Assembly: GCF_001718315.1 (NCBI RefSeq)
Contig: NZ_CP013362.1
Coordinates: 2,480,001 to 2,544,000 of the forward strand
Reading direction: 5' to 3'
Length of the DNA stretch: 64,000 nt
Origin: Burkholderia diffusa
GTDB lineage: Bacteria > Pseudomonadota > Gammaproteobacteria > Burkholderiales > Burkholderiaceae
Shown in pieces: positions 36,037 to 46,811 of this stretch (the stretch's first letter is position 1; each line of letters begins with the position of its first letter). The translations under genes were made by a program, and so were the position numbers. The notes under the pieces are model-generated. The model made no database searches, was not told where the DNA came from, and saw only the letters and a program-made list of their open reading frames with translations.

Positions 36037-36726
36037 ATGTTTCTACAAGGCTACGGCCCGCTGATCCTCGCAGGCACCTGGCAAACCGTCAAACTGGCGG
36101 TGCTTTCGCTCGCGCTGTCGTTCCTGCTGGGCCTGCTCGGCGCGGGCGCGAAGCTGTCGCGCAACCGCGTCACGAACGGCATCGGCACCGTCTATACGAC
36201 GCTGATCCGCGGCGTACCCGATCTCGTGCTGATGCTGCTGCTGTTCTACAGCCTGCAGATCTGGCTGAACATGGCGACCGACGCGCTCAACTGGGATCAG
36301 ATCGACATCGACCCGTTCCTCGCGGGCGTGCTCGTGCTCGGCTTCATCTACGGCGCGTACTTCACCGAAACCTTCCGCGGCGCATTCCTCTCCGTGCCGC
36401 GCGGCCAGCTCGAAGCAGGCAGCGCGTACGGGATGACCAACTGGCAGGTGTTCACGCGGATCATGTTCCCGCAGATGATGCGCTTCGCGCTGCCGGGCAT
36501 CGGCAACAACTGGCAGGTGCTCGTGAAATCGACCGCACTGGTGTCGATCATCGGCCTCGCGGACGTCGTGAAGGCGTCGCAGGATGCCGGCAAGGGCACG
36601 CTGCGGTTCTTCTTCTTCACGCTGATCGCGGGTGCGGTCTATCTCGCCATCACGACGATCTCGAACTTCGTGCTGATGTGGCTCGAAAAGCGCTACTCGA
36701 CCGGTGTCCGCAAGGCTGACCTATGA
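36037..36726 (+). CDS. Basic amino acid ABC transporter permease (HisQ-like)
   Basis: 229 residues, about five transmembrane helices. Polar-amino-acid permease motifs: TWQTVKLAVLSLALSFLLG, LIRGVPDLVLMLLLFYS and the cytoplasmic loop GAYFTETFRGAFLSVPRGQL followed by EAGSAYGMTNWQVF. Start at MFLQGYG, with AGGGA upstream. Its TGA overlaps the ATG of the next permease by 4 bases, so the two halves are co-translated and form a heterodimeric channel. Confidence 0.93.
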   Translation: MFLQGYGPLILAGTWQTVKLAVLSLALSFLLGLLGAGAKLSRNRVTNGIGTVYTTLIRGVPDLVLMLLLFYSLQIWLNMATDALNWDQIDIDPFLAGVLVLGFIYGAYFTETFRGAFLSVPRGQLEAGSAYGMTNWQVFTRIMFPQMMRFALPGIGNNWQVLVKSTALVSIIGLADVVKASQDAGKGTLRFFFFTLIAGAVYLAITTISNFVLMWLEKRYSTGVRKADL

Positions 36727-37436
36727 TCGAACTCATCAACGAATACTGGCGCAACTACCTCTACACCGACGGCTTCCGCATCACCGGCGTCGCGATCACG
36801 CTGTGGCTGCTGGTCGTGTCGATCGGCCTCGGCTTCTGCCTGTCGGTGCCCCTCGCGGTGGCCCGCGTGTCGAAAAGAAAGTGGCTGTCGGGCGCCGTGT
36901 GGCTCTACACGTACGTGTTCCGCGGCACGCCGCTCTACGTGCAGTTGCTGCTCTGCTACACCGGCCTCTACAGCCTGCAGGTCGTGCGCGGCACGCCGCT
37001 GCTCGACGCGTTCTTCCGCGACGGGATGCACTGCACGCTGCTCGCGTTCACGCTGAACACCTGTGCGTACACCACCGAGATTTTCGCGGGCGCGATCAAG
37101 GCGACGTCGTACGGCGAGATCGAAGCCGCGCGCGCGTACGGCATGTCCACCTTCACGATGTATCGCCGCGTGATCCTGCCGTCGGCGCTGCGTCGCGCGC
37201 TGCCGCTCTACAGCAACGAAGTGATCCTGATGCTGCACGCAACCACCGTTGCGTTCACCGCGACCGTGCCGGACATCCTGAAGATCGCGCGCGACGTGAA
37301 CTCGGCGACCTACATGTCGTTCCACGCATTCGGGATCGCAGCCCTGCTCTATCTCGTGATCTCGTTCACGCTCGTGTGGCTGTTCCGCCAGGCCGAGCGT
37401 CGCTGGCTCGCGTATCTGCGCCCGCAAGGCAAGTAA
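36723..37436 (+). CDS. Basic amino acid ABC transporter permease (HisM-like)
   Basis: 237 residues with the partner-permease motifs TYVFRGTPLYVQLLLCYTG, NTCAYTTEIFAGAIKAT and EIEAARAYGMSTFTMYRRVI. The HisM class carries the longer TYVFRGTPLYVQ motif. Overlaps the HisQ-like gene by 4 bases and ends 18 bases before the ATPase gene. Confidence 0.93.
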   Translation: MIELINEYWRNYLYTDGFRITGVAITLWLLVVSIGLGFCLSVPLAVARVSKRKWLSGAVWLYTYVFRGTPLYVQLLLCYTGLYSLQVVRGTPLLDAFFRDGMHCTLLAFTLNTCAYTTEIFAGAIKATSYGEIEAARAYGMSTFTMYRRVILPSALRRALPLYSNEVILMLHATTVAFTATVPDILKIARDVNSATYMSFHAFGIAALLYLVISFTLVWLFRQAERRWLAYLRPQGK

Positions 37437-37454
37437 GTTTTCGCAGGACTATTG

Positions 37455-38234
37455 ATGAATTCCCAGACTCAGAAGCTTTTCGTCGACGATCTGCACAAGC
37501 GGTACGGCGACAACGAGGTGCTCAAGGGCGTGTCGCTGAAGGCCAACTCGGGCGACGTGATCAGCGTGATTGGCTCGTCCGGTTCCGGCAAGAGCACGAT
37601 GCTGCGCTGTATCAACTTCCTCGAGCAGCCGAACGCGGGCCGCATCGTCGTCGACGGCGAGGAAGTGCGCACCACGCCGGACAAGACGGGCGCGCTGCGC
37701 GCGGCCGATTCGAAGCAGCTGCAGCGCGTGCGCACCAAGCTGTCGATGGTGTTCCAGCATTTCAATCTCTGGTCGCACATGAACGTGATCGAGAACGTGA
37801 TGGAAGCCCCCGTCAACGTGCTCGGCATCCCGAAGAAGGAAGCCGAAGACCGTGCACGCGAGTATCTCGAAAAGGTCGGCCTCGCGCCGCGCGTCGAGAA
37901 GCAGTATCCGTCGCACTTGTCGGGCGGCCAGCAGCAGCGCGTCGCGATCGCGCGCGCGCTGGCGATGCATCCGGACGTCATGTTGTTCGACGAGCCCACG
38001 TCGGCGCTGGATCCGGAACTGGTCGGTGAAGTGCTGAAGGTGATGCAGAAGCTGGCCGAGGAAGGCCGCACGATGATTGTCGTCACGCACGAGATGGGCT
38101 TCGCGCGCAACGTGTCGAATCACGTGATGTTCCTGCACCAGGGGCGCGTCGAGGAAGAAGGCGTGCCGTCCGAGGTGTTCGCCAACCCGAAGAGCGAACG
38201 CCTGCGCGGGTTCCTGTCGGGCAGCCTCAAATAA
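37455..38234 (+). CDS. Basic amino acid ABC transporter ATPase (HisP-like)
   Basis: 259 residues: Walker [11 protein letters not shown]-loop [19 protein letters not shown], signature [15 protein letters not shown], Walker [21 protein letters not shown] and the H-loop [12 protein letters not shown]. The FNLWSHMTV-like stretch and the insertion [10 protein letters not shown] are typical of HisP/ArgP-type ATPases for histidine, lysine, arginine and ornithine. Last gene of the importer; a hairpin follows before the converging GNAT gene. Confidence 0.95.
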   Translation: MNSQTQKLFVDDLHKRYGDNEVLKGVSLKANSGDVISVIGSSGSGKSTMLRCINFLEQPNAGRIVVDGEEVRTTPDKTGALRAADSKQLQRVRTKLSMVFQHFNLWSHMNVIENVMEAPVNVLGIPKKEAEDRAREYLEKVGLAPRVEKQYPSHLSGGQQQRVAIARALAMHPDVMLFDEPTSALDPELVGEVLKVMQKLAEEGRTMIVVTHEMGFARNVSNHVMFLHQGRVEEEGVPSEVFANPKSERLRGFLSGSLK

Positions 38235-38260
38235 CGCGCGCGACGCGCGACGACACGCGA

Positions 38261-38282
38261 ACGGGCGCCACGCGGCGCCCGT
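38261..38282. terminator. Hairpin between convergent genes
   Basis: ACGGGCGCC and GGCGCCCGT (9 bp) around a 4-base loop, followed by CTTGCGTTT. Probably ends the importer transcript; weak T-run. Confidence 0.55.
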
Positions 38283-38289
38283 CTTGCGT

Positions 38290-38787
38290 TTACGCGGCGT
38301 CCACCGGCGCGCCGTCGGCGAACGCGCGCAGCGCATCGCCCGCGAGCCGGTAACGCACCCATTCGCTCTGCGGCGCCGCGCCGACGCTTTCGTAGAAGCG
38401 AATCGCCGGCTCGTTCCAGTCGAGCACGCTCCATTCGAAACGCCCGCAGCCGGTGTCCACGGCGATGCGCGCGAGCGCCTTCAGCAGCCGCAGCCCCGCA
38501 CCCGCGCCGCGGAAGCGCGGCGATACGTACAGATCCTCGAGATACAGCCCCTGGCGGCCGAGCCACGTCGAATACGAGAAGAAATACACGGCGAAGCCGG
38601 CCGGCTCGCCGCCGACCTCGCAGATCAGCGCACGCGCGGGCGTGCCTTCGCCGAACAGGCTGCGCTCGAGCGACGCAGGCGTCGCGACCACCTCATGCTC
38701 GGCCTTCTCGTAGATGGCCAGCTCGGTGATGAAACGCAGGATTTGCGGCACGTCGGCGACGGTGGCGGGACGAATGTCGATTTGCAC
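38290..38787 (-). CDS. GNAT acetyltransferase, diamine/SSAT-like
   Basis: 165 residues from a GTG at 38787 that has AGGAGG upstream. Motifs: IDIRPATVADVPQILRFI, LYLEDLYVSPRFRGAGAGLRL (acetyl-CoA loop RFRGAGAG), ALARIAVDTGC, FEWSVLDWNEPAIRFYESVG. The LEDLYV and VLDWN elements are typical of spermidine/spermine and thialysine N-acetyltransferases. The substrate is probably a polyamine or diamino compound (inference). Divergent from a LysR gene with a palindrome between them. Confidence 0.88.
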   Translation of the reverse strand: MQIDIRPATVADVPQILRFITELAIYEKAEHEVVATPASLERSLFGEGTPARALICEVGGEPAGFAVYFFSYSTWLGRQGLYLEDLYVSPRFRGAGAGLRLLKALARIAVDTGCGRFEWSVLDWNEPAIRFYESVGAAPQSEWVRYRLAGDALRAFADGAPVDAA

Positions 38788-38885
38788 GGTAGGGAGCCCT
38801 CCTTCGGCCCGGACCAAAAACGGAATGCGGCGCCCGCGCGAGCGCGCGTGGCGTCGGACAGATCGACATGCTACGTTTGCCGATC

Positions 38886-38904
38886 AACTGCAGGAAGTGC
38901 AGTT
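38886..38904. promoter_or_regulatory. Perfect palindrome, candidate LysR operator
   Basis: AACTGCA-GGAAG-TGCAGTT, 7-bp arms with a 5-base spacer, 14 bases before the LysR start and about 100 bases from the GNAT start. It fits the T-N11-A type of LysR binding site. Confidence 0.55.
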
Positions 38905-38917
38905 TATTCATCCGGAC

Positions 38918-39850
38918 ATGAACATGATGCATCCCGACCTGCGCCGTCTCGACCTGAATCTGCTGCTCGCATTCGACGCGCTGTACCGCCACCGGTCTGT
39001 CGCAGCGGCCGCGCACGAACTGGCGATGAGCCCGTCCGCGCTGAGCCACGCGCTTGCCCGACTGCGCGATGCGATCGGCGATGCGCTGTTCGTGCGGCTC
39101 GGCAACGAGATGCAGCCGACCGTGCGCGCCGACGACATCGCCACCTGGGCCGGCGATGCGCTCGACACGATGTCGAAAGGACTGGCCCGCGCACGCCGCT
39201 TCGATCCCGCGCAAAGCGACCGCACATTCGTGTTCGCCGCGAGCGACTACATGGCATTCGCCGTGCTGCCGGCGTTGCTCGCGCGCATCGAGCAGGTCGC
39301 GCCACGGTTGCGGATCCGCGTCGTCCACTCCGACCGAAAGATTTCGATCGACGAGCTCGCAGCCGGCCGCATCGACTTCGCGCTCGGCTATCACGAGGAA
39401 TCGACCGCCGACGCGCCAGGCATCGAGGATTTCGACTGGTTCTCGGACGACTACGTGGTGATCGCGAGCGCCGCGCATCCGTCGATCCGCCGGCGGCTGA
39501 CGCTCGACCAGTACCTCGCGGCACGCCACGTGGTCGTCACGCCGTGGAACGAGTCGCGCGGCGTCGTCGACTACGTGCTCGACCGGCTCGGCCTCGCTCG
39601 GCAGGTCGCCGTGCAATTGCCGAGCGTGCTGGCCGCACCGTTCGTAATCGCGGAATCCGCACTTCTGATGACGGTGCCGAACCGCGCCGCGCAGGCGTTG
39701 CGCCACGCGGCGCCGATCCGCATCTTCCCTGCGCCGTTCGCGATCCCTCGCTACACGGTGAAGGTCTACTCGCATGCGAAGCATGCGCGCACCGACGCGC
39801 ACCGCTGGCTTCGCGCGCAGTTGCTCGACGCTCGAGCGGCACCCGCTTGA
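38918..39850 (+). CDS. LysR-type transcriptional regulator (NodD/SyrM-like branch)
   Basis: 310 residues. HTH: LDLNLLLAFDALYRHRSVAAAAHELAMS (in part LLLAFDALYRHRSVAAAA), LSHALARLRDAIGDALFVRLGNEMQP. The IDELAAGRIDFALGYHEES region and the C-terminal effector domain are typical of the branch whose members read aromatic or phenolic inducers. Start at MNMMHPDLRR. Divergent from the GNAT gene, which is its most likely target through the palindrome at 38886. Confidence 0.9.
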   Translation: MNMMHPDLRRLDLNLLLAFDALYRHRSVAAAAHELAMSPSALSHALARLRDAIGDALFVRLGNEMQPTVRADDIATWAGDALDTMSKGLARARRFDPAQSDRTFVFAASDYMAFAVLPALLARIEQVAPRLRIRVVHSDRKISIDELAAGRIDFALGYHEESTADAPGIEDFDWFSDDYVVIASAAHPSIRRRLTLDQYLAARHVVVTPWNESRGVVDYVLDRLGLARQVAVQLPSVLAAPFVIAESALLMTVPNRAAQALRHAAPIRIFPAPFAIPRYTVKVYSHAKHARTDAHRWLRAQLLDARAAPA

Positions 39851-40426
39851 GCCGGACGCGCTCCACGGCAAGCGGCGGCGCCCTTGCCGGACAAGCGTTT
39901 CAGGTTCCGCCCGGCAACTGCGCGATGCCGCCAATTCATTACGAAATACTTACCAATTTCGTCTCGCCGGCGCTTACGCTTGCGCCCCGATCGCGTCAAT
40001 AGTGGCAATCCTTGACCCATGTGCGTCGAAACCATGTCTCCCTTTTCCGACAAGGGTTTTCGGGGAGTCGACGTCCCGTTGGGCCCCCGTCGCGCACTGT
40101 GTTGCATGGCAAATTGGCGACAGGTGTTAGTCAAACAACGATTTCCATCGCCACAAAATTGTATTTTTGCTAAATTAGTAACCAAAGTAGCAAAACGAAG
40201 TTCGTGAAATGTAGTTTAGCTTCACGACACAACAAGGAGACCCCGCAAGCCGACCCGGCCGCGCGGGACCGCTCAACGGTTTTCCGTCCGCTTGCCCGCG
40301 TGCCGCGCTTACCGGCCCTGCACGAGGTCTCCCTGGTTATCCCGCTTTTCGCTTTTGCCCGGCGCTCGCTGCTCCGGGCATCTCGTGCAGTCTGGGTTGA
40401 CTTTTTGACAGGGTATGGAGGAGATG
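39851..40426. other. 576-base A+T-rich control region upstream of the porin
   Basis: No credible gene is seen. It includes an A+T-rich stretch at 40150-40240 (unusual here) and an inverted repeat TCGTGAA (40202-40208) / TTCACGA (40221-40227) with a 12-base loop. TTGCAT at 40102-40107 and TGTTAG 17 bases further are a weak promoter candidate. The long leader and repeat suggest regulated expression of the porin. Confidence 0.45.
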
Positions 40427-41503
40427 ATGAAGAAAGCTTTGGTCGCGGCCGCGCTGATGGCTGCTGGGGTGGTTACGGCGCACGCGCAGAGCAGCGTTAC
40501 GCTGTATGGTCGCCTGGATGCCGGCCTCGAGTACCTGAACGGCCTGCAGAACGGCCACCAAGTGCGCGCCGAAAGCGGCGACTGGGGCACGAGCCTGTGG
40601 GGCTTGAAGGGCAGCGAGGACATCGGTGGTGGCAACAAGGTCCTGTTCCACCTCGAAGGCGCGTTCAACACGATGACGGGCGGCTTCAGCGGCTCGATCT
40701 GGGATCGTTTCGCGACCGTCGGTATTTCGAACGACCGCTACGGTACGCTGCTGCTGGGTCGCGAACTCGCGATCGCCAACGGCGTGTGGGACTTCGATCC
40801 GCTGGGCCAGTCGAGCTGGTCGTCGGCATCGCTCGTGCGCGGCCGCAACTGGAACAAGACCAGCAACAACGTGTCGTATCAGTCGCCGCAGTTCTACGGC
40901 CTCGACTTCTACGGCCAGTTCGCGTTCTCGAACTCGACCAGCTTCAACGGCAACACGACGGCCGGCCAGCCGGGTCGTGCAGCCGGCGCGCAGATCACCT
41001 ATACGAACTCGCTGTTCCAGTTGCGCGGCATCTACGACGAAACGCGCGACAGCAACGGCCGCTTCTCGGACGTGTTCAACTACTCGCGTGAATACTTCGC
41101 GGGCGTGAACGTGTTCCTCGGCCAGTTCAAGCTGCAGGCGGCCTACCAGTCGTCGCACGCGGACGGCAGCGGCGGCCCGGCCGTCAACAACGGCATCACC
41201 GGCACCCAGCAGGTCTGGGGCGGCGTGACGTGGCAGGCAACGCCGGCGGCAGCGCTGATCGCGGCCGTGTACCACGTGAACGCCAACCACGGCGGCGGCA
41301 ACGCGAACATCTACACGGTCGGCGGCTCGTACAACATTTCGAAGCGCACGCTGTTCGACGTGCAGGTCGCGACGGTGCGCAACAGCTCGACGGCCAACTT
41401 CGGCCTGAACGCGAACGGCGCCGGCACGGCCGTCTCGACGGGCAACCCGCATCCGGGCGGCAGCCAGACCGGCGTCTACGCCGGCATCCAGCACCTGTTC
41501 TGA
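40427..41503 (+). CDS. Outer-membrane porin, OmpC family
   Basis: 358 residues. Signal peptide MKKALVAAALMAAGVVTAHA, then the first strand QSSVTLYGRLDAGLEYL, the GSEDIGGG and FATVGISNDRYGTLLLGRE regions, and a final strand GVYAGIQHLF ending in the C-terminal Phe required for outer-membrane insertion. These are features of the betaproteobacterial trimeric 16-strand porins. Of the stacked ATGs the one at 40427 gives the clean signal peptide, with GGAGGA just upstream. A terminator follows. Confidence 0.95.
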   Translation: MKKALVAAALMAAGVVTAHAQSSVTLYGRLDAGLEYLNGLQNGHQVRAESGDWGTSLWGLKGSEDIGGGNKVLFHLEGAFNTMTGGFSGSIWDRFATVGISNDRYGTLLLGRELAIANGVWDFDPLGQSSWSSASLVRGRNWNKTSNNVSYQSPQFYGLDFYGQFAFSNSTSFNGNTTAGQPGRAAGAQITYTNSLFQLRGIYDETRDSNGRFSDVFNYSREYFAGVNVFLGQFKLQAAYQSSHADGSGGPAVNNGITGTQQVWGGVTWQATPAAALIAAVYHVNANHGGGNANIYTVGGSYNISKRTLFDVQVATVRNSSTANFGLNANGAGTAVSTGNPHPGGSQTGVYAGIQHLF

Positions 41504-41564
41504 TCAGGCGCTGCCCAGAGAACGATTCGACAACACTTTCCACGCTGCTGCGAGAGGCGCGTAT

Positions 41565-41604
41565 CGGTGCGGTACCCACCCGGGTATCCGCACCGTTTTT
41601 TATT
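41565..41604 (+). terminator. Rho-independent terminator of the porin gene
   Basis: CGGTGCGG-TACCC / GGGTA-T-CCGCACCG (13 pairs with one bulged T), followed by TTTTTTATT. Confidence 0.88.
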
Positions 41605-41661
41605 GGCGGGGCGGATCGCGCGATCCGCGGCCCGATCGGCCGATCGGGCCGGATGCGGCGG

Positions 41662-42012
<351 letters not shown>

Positions 42013-42083
42013 TCAATGCTCGTTTGGATGCAAAATCGCGATCCCGATTGTAAGCCGGCCGGCCGCGTACGGCCCAGCACGGC

Positions 42084-43772
<1,689 letters not shown>

Positions 43773-43881
43773 GACGGGATCGGCGCGGCCTGGCGGCGCG
43801 CCCTGAACGGCTGACGAAATCGTCCCGGACGCGGGCCACGGCGGCACGCGTCCGGCGGCATCCAACAGTACGGATTCACGC

Positions 43882-45063
43882 TTGAAACACGAACGCATCG
43901 ATTATCGCACGGGCATCCTGTCGTCCCCCGCGGAGGTGCCGGCCGACGAATGGAACGCGCTGCTCGAGCGCGACGCGCAGCCGACGCCGTTCCTGCGCCA
44001 CGAATTCCTCGACGCGCTGCACGTCGCGCGCTGCGCGGTCGACGACACCGGCTGGTCGCCGCACTTCGTCACGCTGACCGACGCGCGCACGGGCCGGCTC
44101 GCCGCCGCCGCCCCCGTCTACGCGAAACAGCATTCGTACGGCGAATACGTGTTCGACTGGGCGTGGGCCGATGCGTACCAGCGCAACGACCTGCCCTATT
44201 ACCCGAAGCTGCTGTGCGCGGTGCCGTTCACGCCGGTGCAGGGCACGCGCCTGCTCGCCGCCGACGACGACGCGCGCCGCCGGCTCGCGGCCACGCTGCT
44301 GGCGTTCGCCGAGCAGAGCGACGTGTCGTCGCTGCACGTGCTGTTCCCCACCGGCGACGAAGCGCGGCTGCTCGAGTCGATGGGGATGATGCTGCGCGAA
44401 GGCGTGCAGTTCCACTGGCTCAACGACGGCTATCGCGACTTCGACGACTTCCTCGGCACGCTCGAGCAGAAGAAGCGCAAGAACATCCGCGCGGAACGGC
44501 GCAAGGTGCGCGATGCCGGGGTCACGTTCCGGCGGCTCACCGGCGAGCAGATCGCCGACGCCGACTGGCGCTTCTTCACGCGCTGCTATCGGCAGACCTA
44601 CCGCGAGCACTATTCGAGCCCGTACCTGAACCTCGACTTCTTCCGCGCAATCGGGGCGACGATGCCGGAGAACCTGCTGCTCGTGATCGCCGAAGCCGAC
44701 GGGAAGCCGATCGCGAGTTCGCTCGCCGTCTACCGGCGCGGCGCGAACGGCAGCGGCGGCACGCTGTACGGCCGTTACTGGGGCGCGCTCGAACACGTGC
44801 CCTGCCTGCATTTCGAAACGGCCTACTACCAGTTGCTCGAGTTCTGCATCGAGGCCGGACTCGACACGTTCGAGGGGGGAGCGCAAGGCGAGCACAAGCT
44901 CGCGCGCGGTTTCCTGCCGACCGTCACGCATTCCGCGCACTGGCTCGCGCACCCGGCGTTCTCCGATGCGGTCGCGCGCTTTCTCGAACGCGAGACCGAG
45001 CATATCCACGCGTACGTCGACGAGCTGCGCGAGCACGATCCGTTCCGGCGCAGCGCCGGATAG
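43882..45063 (+). CDS. FemAB/GNAT-like peptidogalycan-biosynthesis protein (DUF482)
   Basis: 393 residues from a TTG start. Motifs of the DUF482 family: WNALLERDAQPTPFLRHEFL, VYAKQHSYGEYVFDWAWADAY, KKRKNIRAERRKVRDAGV, GGTLYGRYWGALEHVPCLHFE and FEGGAQGEHKLARGFLPT. The fold is that of double-GNAT FemAB-type acyl or aminoacyl transferases. The precise substrate is not established. The start gives MKHERIDYRTG; no ATG fits better. Confidence 0.85.
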   Translation: MKHERIDYRTGILSSPAEVPADEWNALLERDAQPTPFLRHEFLDALHVARCAVDDTGWSPHFVTLTDARTGRLAAAAPVYAKQHSYGEYVFDWAWADAYQRNDLPYYPKLLCAVPFTPVQGTRLLAADDDARRRLAATLLAFAEQSDVSSLHVLFPTGDEARLLESMGMMLREGVQFHWLNDGYRDFDDFLGTLEQKKRKNIRAERRKVRDAGVTFRRLTGEQIADADWRFFTRCYRQTYREHYSSPYLNLDFFRAIGATMPENLLLVIAEADGKPIASSLAVYRRGANGSGGTLYGRYWGALEHVPCLHFETAYYQLLEFCIEAGLDTFEGGAQGEHKLARGFLPTVTHSAHWLAHPAFSDAVARFLERETEHIHAYVDELREHDPFRRSAG

Positions 45064-45167
45064 CGTCGGCCGGCCGGCGCGCCGCTTCGGCGACGGTCAC
45101 GGCGATCGTTGGCGTTGACGCACGCCATTTCTGAGACACTGACGGCTTCGCATCCCGCCGCCTTCCC

Positions 45168-46013
45168 ATGTCCTGGTTTCTGTATCTGATCGAGTGCGCC
45201 GACGACAGCGTCTACACGGGCATCACGACCGACGTCGCCGCGCGCTTCGACGAGCACGCGTCCGGCAAAGGCGCGCGCTATACACGCTCCCGCAAGCCGC
45301 GCGCCGTGCTCGCATCGTTCCCGCTGCCCGACCGGTCGATCGCATCGCGCGCCGAATACTGGGTGAAGCGGCTCACGGCCGCGCAGAAACGCGAGCTGGC
45401 GGCCGGAATCCGGACGCTCGAATCGGTGTTGCCGGCCGGGATGTCGACCGGCGGAAACGTCGACGCCGCCGGGCCGCAGGACGGCGCATCCCGACGGAAG
45501 AAGGTGAAGGCGCAACGCGCCGACATTGCGACGCAGCCGGCCAAAACTGAAGCGGCTCGCGGCAAAGCCGCGAAGAGCGGAACTGCCGGAAAAAAGCCCG
45601 AGGCTGCGAAGACCGCGAAGACCGGACGCGCCGCGACGGTCCCAACGTCGGCAAAAGCCGCGCCGGCCGCCGTGAAACGTGCGAGGACGGCCGACGAAAC
45701 GGAACGGAAAAAGACCGCCTCGCGCTGCACGCCGGCAAAACGGGGCAAGCCGGCCGCGAATGCACCGCCGAAACGGAAAGCGCCGGCGATCGTCGGCAAG
45801 CCCGCCTCGAACGGACTCGCCGCTCCGGCGCGCGACCGTTCGTCGGCAAGAAAGGCCGCCGCCGAAGTCATCGAAACCGTCGCGCCCCCCGTTGCCCGCG
45901 TGCACCGCGCGACGGCGAAGACCGCGGCAAGCACGGGCAGCCCCGCTCCGGCCCGCAAGAAAACCCTCACACGCGCCGCCCCGCGCACAAAACAAAACCG
46001 CGCGGCCTCCTGA
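45168..46013 (+). CDS. GIY-YIG nuclease-like protein with Lys/Ala-rich tail
   Basis: 281 residues. The N-terminal ~92 residues are a GIY-YIG domain of the YhbQ type (WFLYLIECADDSVYTGIT, Arg26, Glu63 in RAEYWVKRL). Family members usually end there. Here a ~190-residue basic, low-complexity tail follows, rich in Lys, Ala, Arg, Pro and Thr (KTEAARGKAAKSGTAGKK; KTAKTGRAATVPTSAKAA), like histone H1 or AlgP-type tails. It probably binds nucleic acid without sequence specificity (inference). Its last codons overlap the ppa terminator hairpin. Confidence 0.85.
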   Translation: MSWFLYLIECADDSVYTGITTDVAARFDEHASGKGARYTRSRKPRAVLASFPLPDRSIASRAEYWVKRLTAAQKRELAAGIRTLESVLPAGMSTGGNVDAAGPQDGASRRKKVKAQRADIATQPAKTEAARGKAAKSGTAGKKPEAAKTAKTGRAATVPTSAKAAPAAVKRARTADETERKKTASRCTPAKRGKPAANAPPKRKAPAIVGKPASNGLAAPARDRSSARKAAAEVIETVAPPVARVHRATAKTAASTGSPAPARKKTLTRAAPRTKQNRAAS

Positions 46014-46030
46014 GGAGACACGCGCGGTTT
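45995..46030 (-). terminator. Terminator of ppa (overlaps end of GIY-YIG gene)
   Basis: AAACCGCGCG (45995-46004) and CGCGCGGTTT (46021-46030) form a 10-bp stem. On the minus strand it is followed by TTTTGTTTTG-like sequence, so it mainly ends ppa; the GIY-YIG stop codon lies in the loop. Confidence 0.75.
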
Positions 46031-46069
46031 GCGTTCCGAACGAACCGGCCGCGAGGCCGGCCTGCCGGC

Positions 46070-46597
46070 TTACTTCTTGTAGTTCGCGGCGCCGTCGGCG
46101 ATTTCCTTGTGCGCGGCGTCGATGCCGGCCCAGCCTTCGACCTTGACCCACTTGCCCTTCTCGAGCGCCTTGTATTGCTCGAAGAAGTGCTTGATCTGGT
46201 CCTTCAGGTACTCGGGCACGTCGTCGATCGACTTCAGGTTCGCCGTCATCGGGCAGACCTTGTCGTGCGGCACGGCGACGAGCTTCGCGTCGACGCCCGA
46301 CTCGTCCGTCATCTGCAGCATGCCGAGCACGCGCGAGCGCACGATCGAGCCGGCCAGCAGCGGGAACGGCGTGATCACCAGCACGTCGACCGGATCGCCG
46401 TCGCCCGACAGCGTCTGCGGGATGTAGCCGTAGTTCACCGGGTAGCGCATGCCCGTGCCGATGAAGCGGTCGACGACGAGGAGACCCAGCTCCTTGTCCG
46501 CCTCGTACTTCACCGGATCGCTTTGCGCGGGGATCTCGATGATCACGTTGAAATCGTGCGGCAGGTCCTTGCCGGCCGGAACATGATTGAAGCTCAT
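46070..46597 (-). CDS. ppa: Family I inorganic pyrophosphatase
   Basis: 175 residues (E. coli 176). Hydrolyses pyrophosphate and so drives biosynthetic reactions. Signature DGDPVDVLV with the metal-binding aspartates, [12 protein letters not shown], and [13 protein letters not shown] near the C-terminus. Start [13 protein letters not shown]. Single gene with its own terminator, divergent from the aldehyde dehydrogenase gene. Confidence 0.96.
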   Translation of the reverse strand: MSFNHVPAGKDLPHDFNVIIEIPAQSDPVKYEADKELGLLVVDRFIGTGMRYPVNYGYIPQTLSGDGDPVDVLVITPFPLLAGSIVRSRVLGMLQMTDESGVDAKLVAVPHDKVCPMTANLKSIDDVPEYLKDQIKHFFEQYKALEKGKWVKVEGWAGIDAAHKEIADGAANYKK

Positions 46598-46811
46598 AGC
46601 GCTCTCTGTTGGTCGATGGAATTCGGGACAGGGCGCCGCGACCGTTGCACCGCCGCGGGCGTCCCCGCAGGGAATGCGCCATTATAGCCAATCGACCGGT
46701 GGCGTCCGGATGACGATCGGCGCGATAATCGTTCCGGATCTCGAGGCGCCGAACCGCGCACGGCGTCACTGCGGCCGGCATCCGGCCGATGCGCGAAGCA
46801 TGGGAGCAGGC

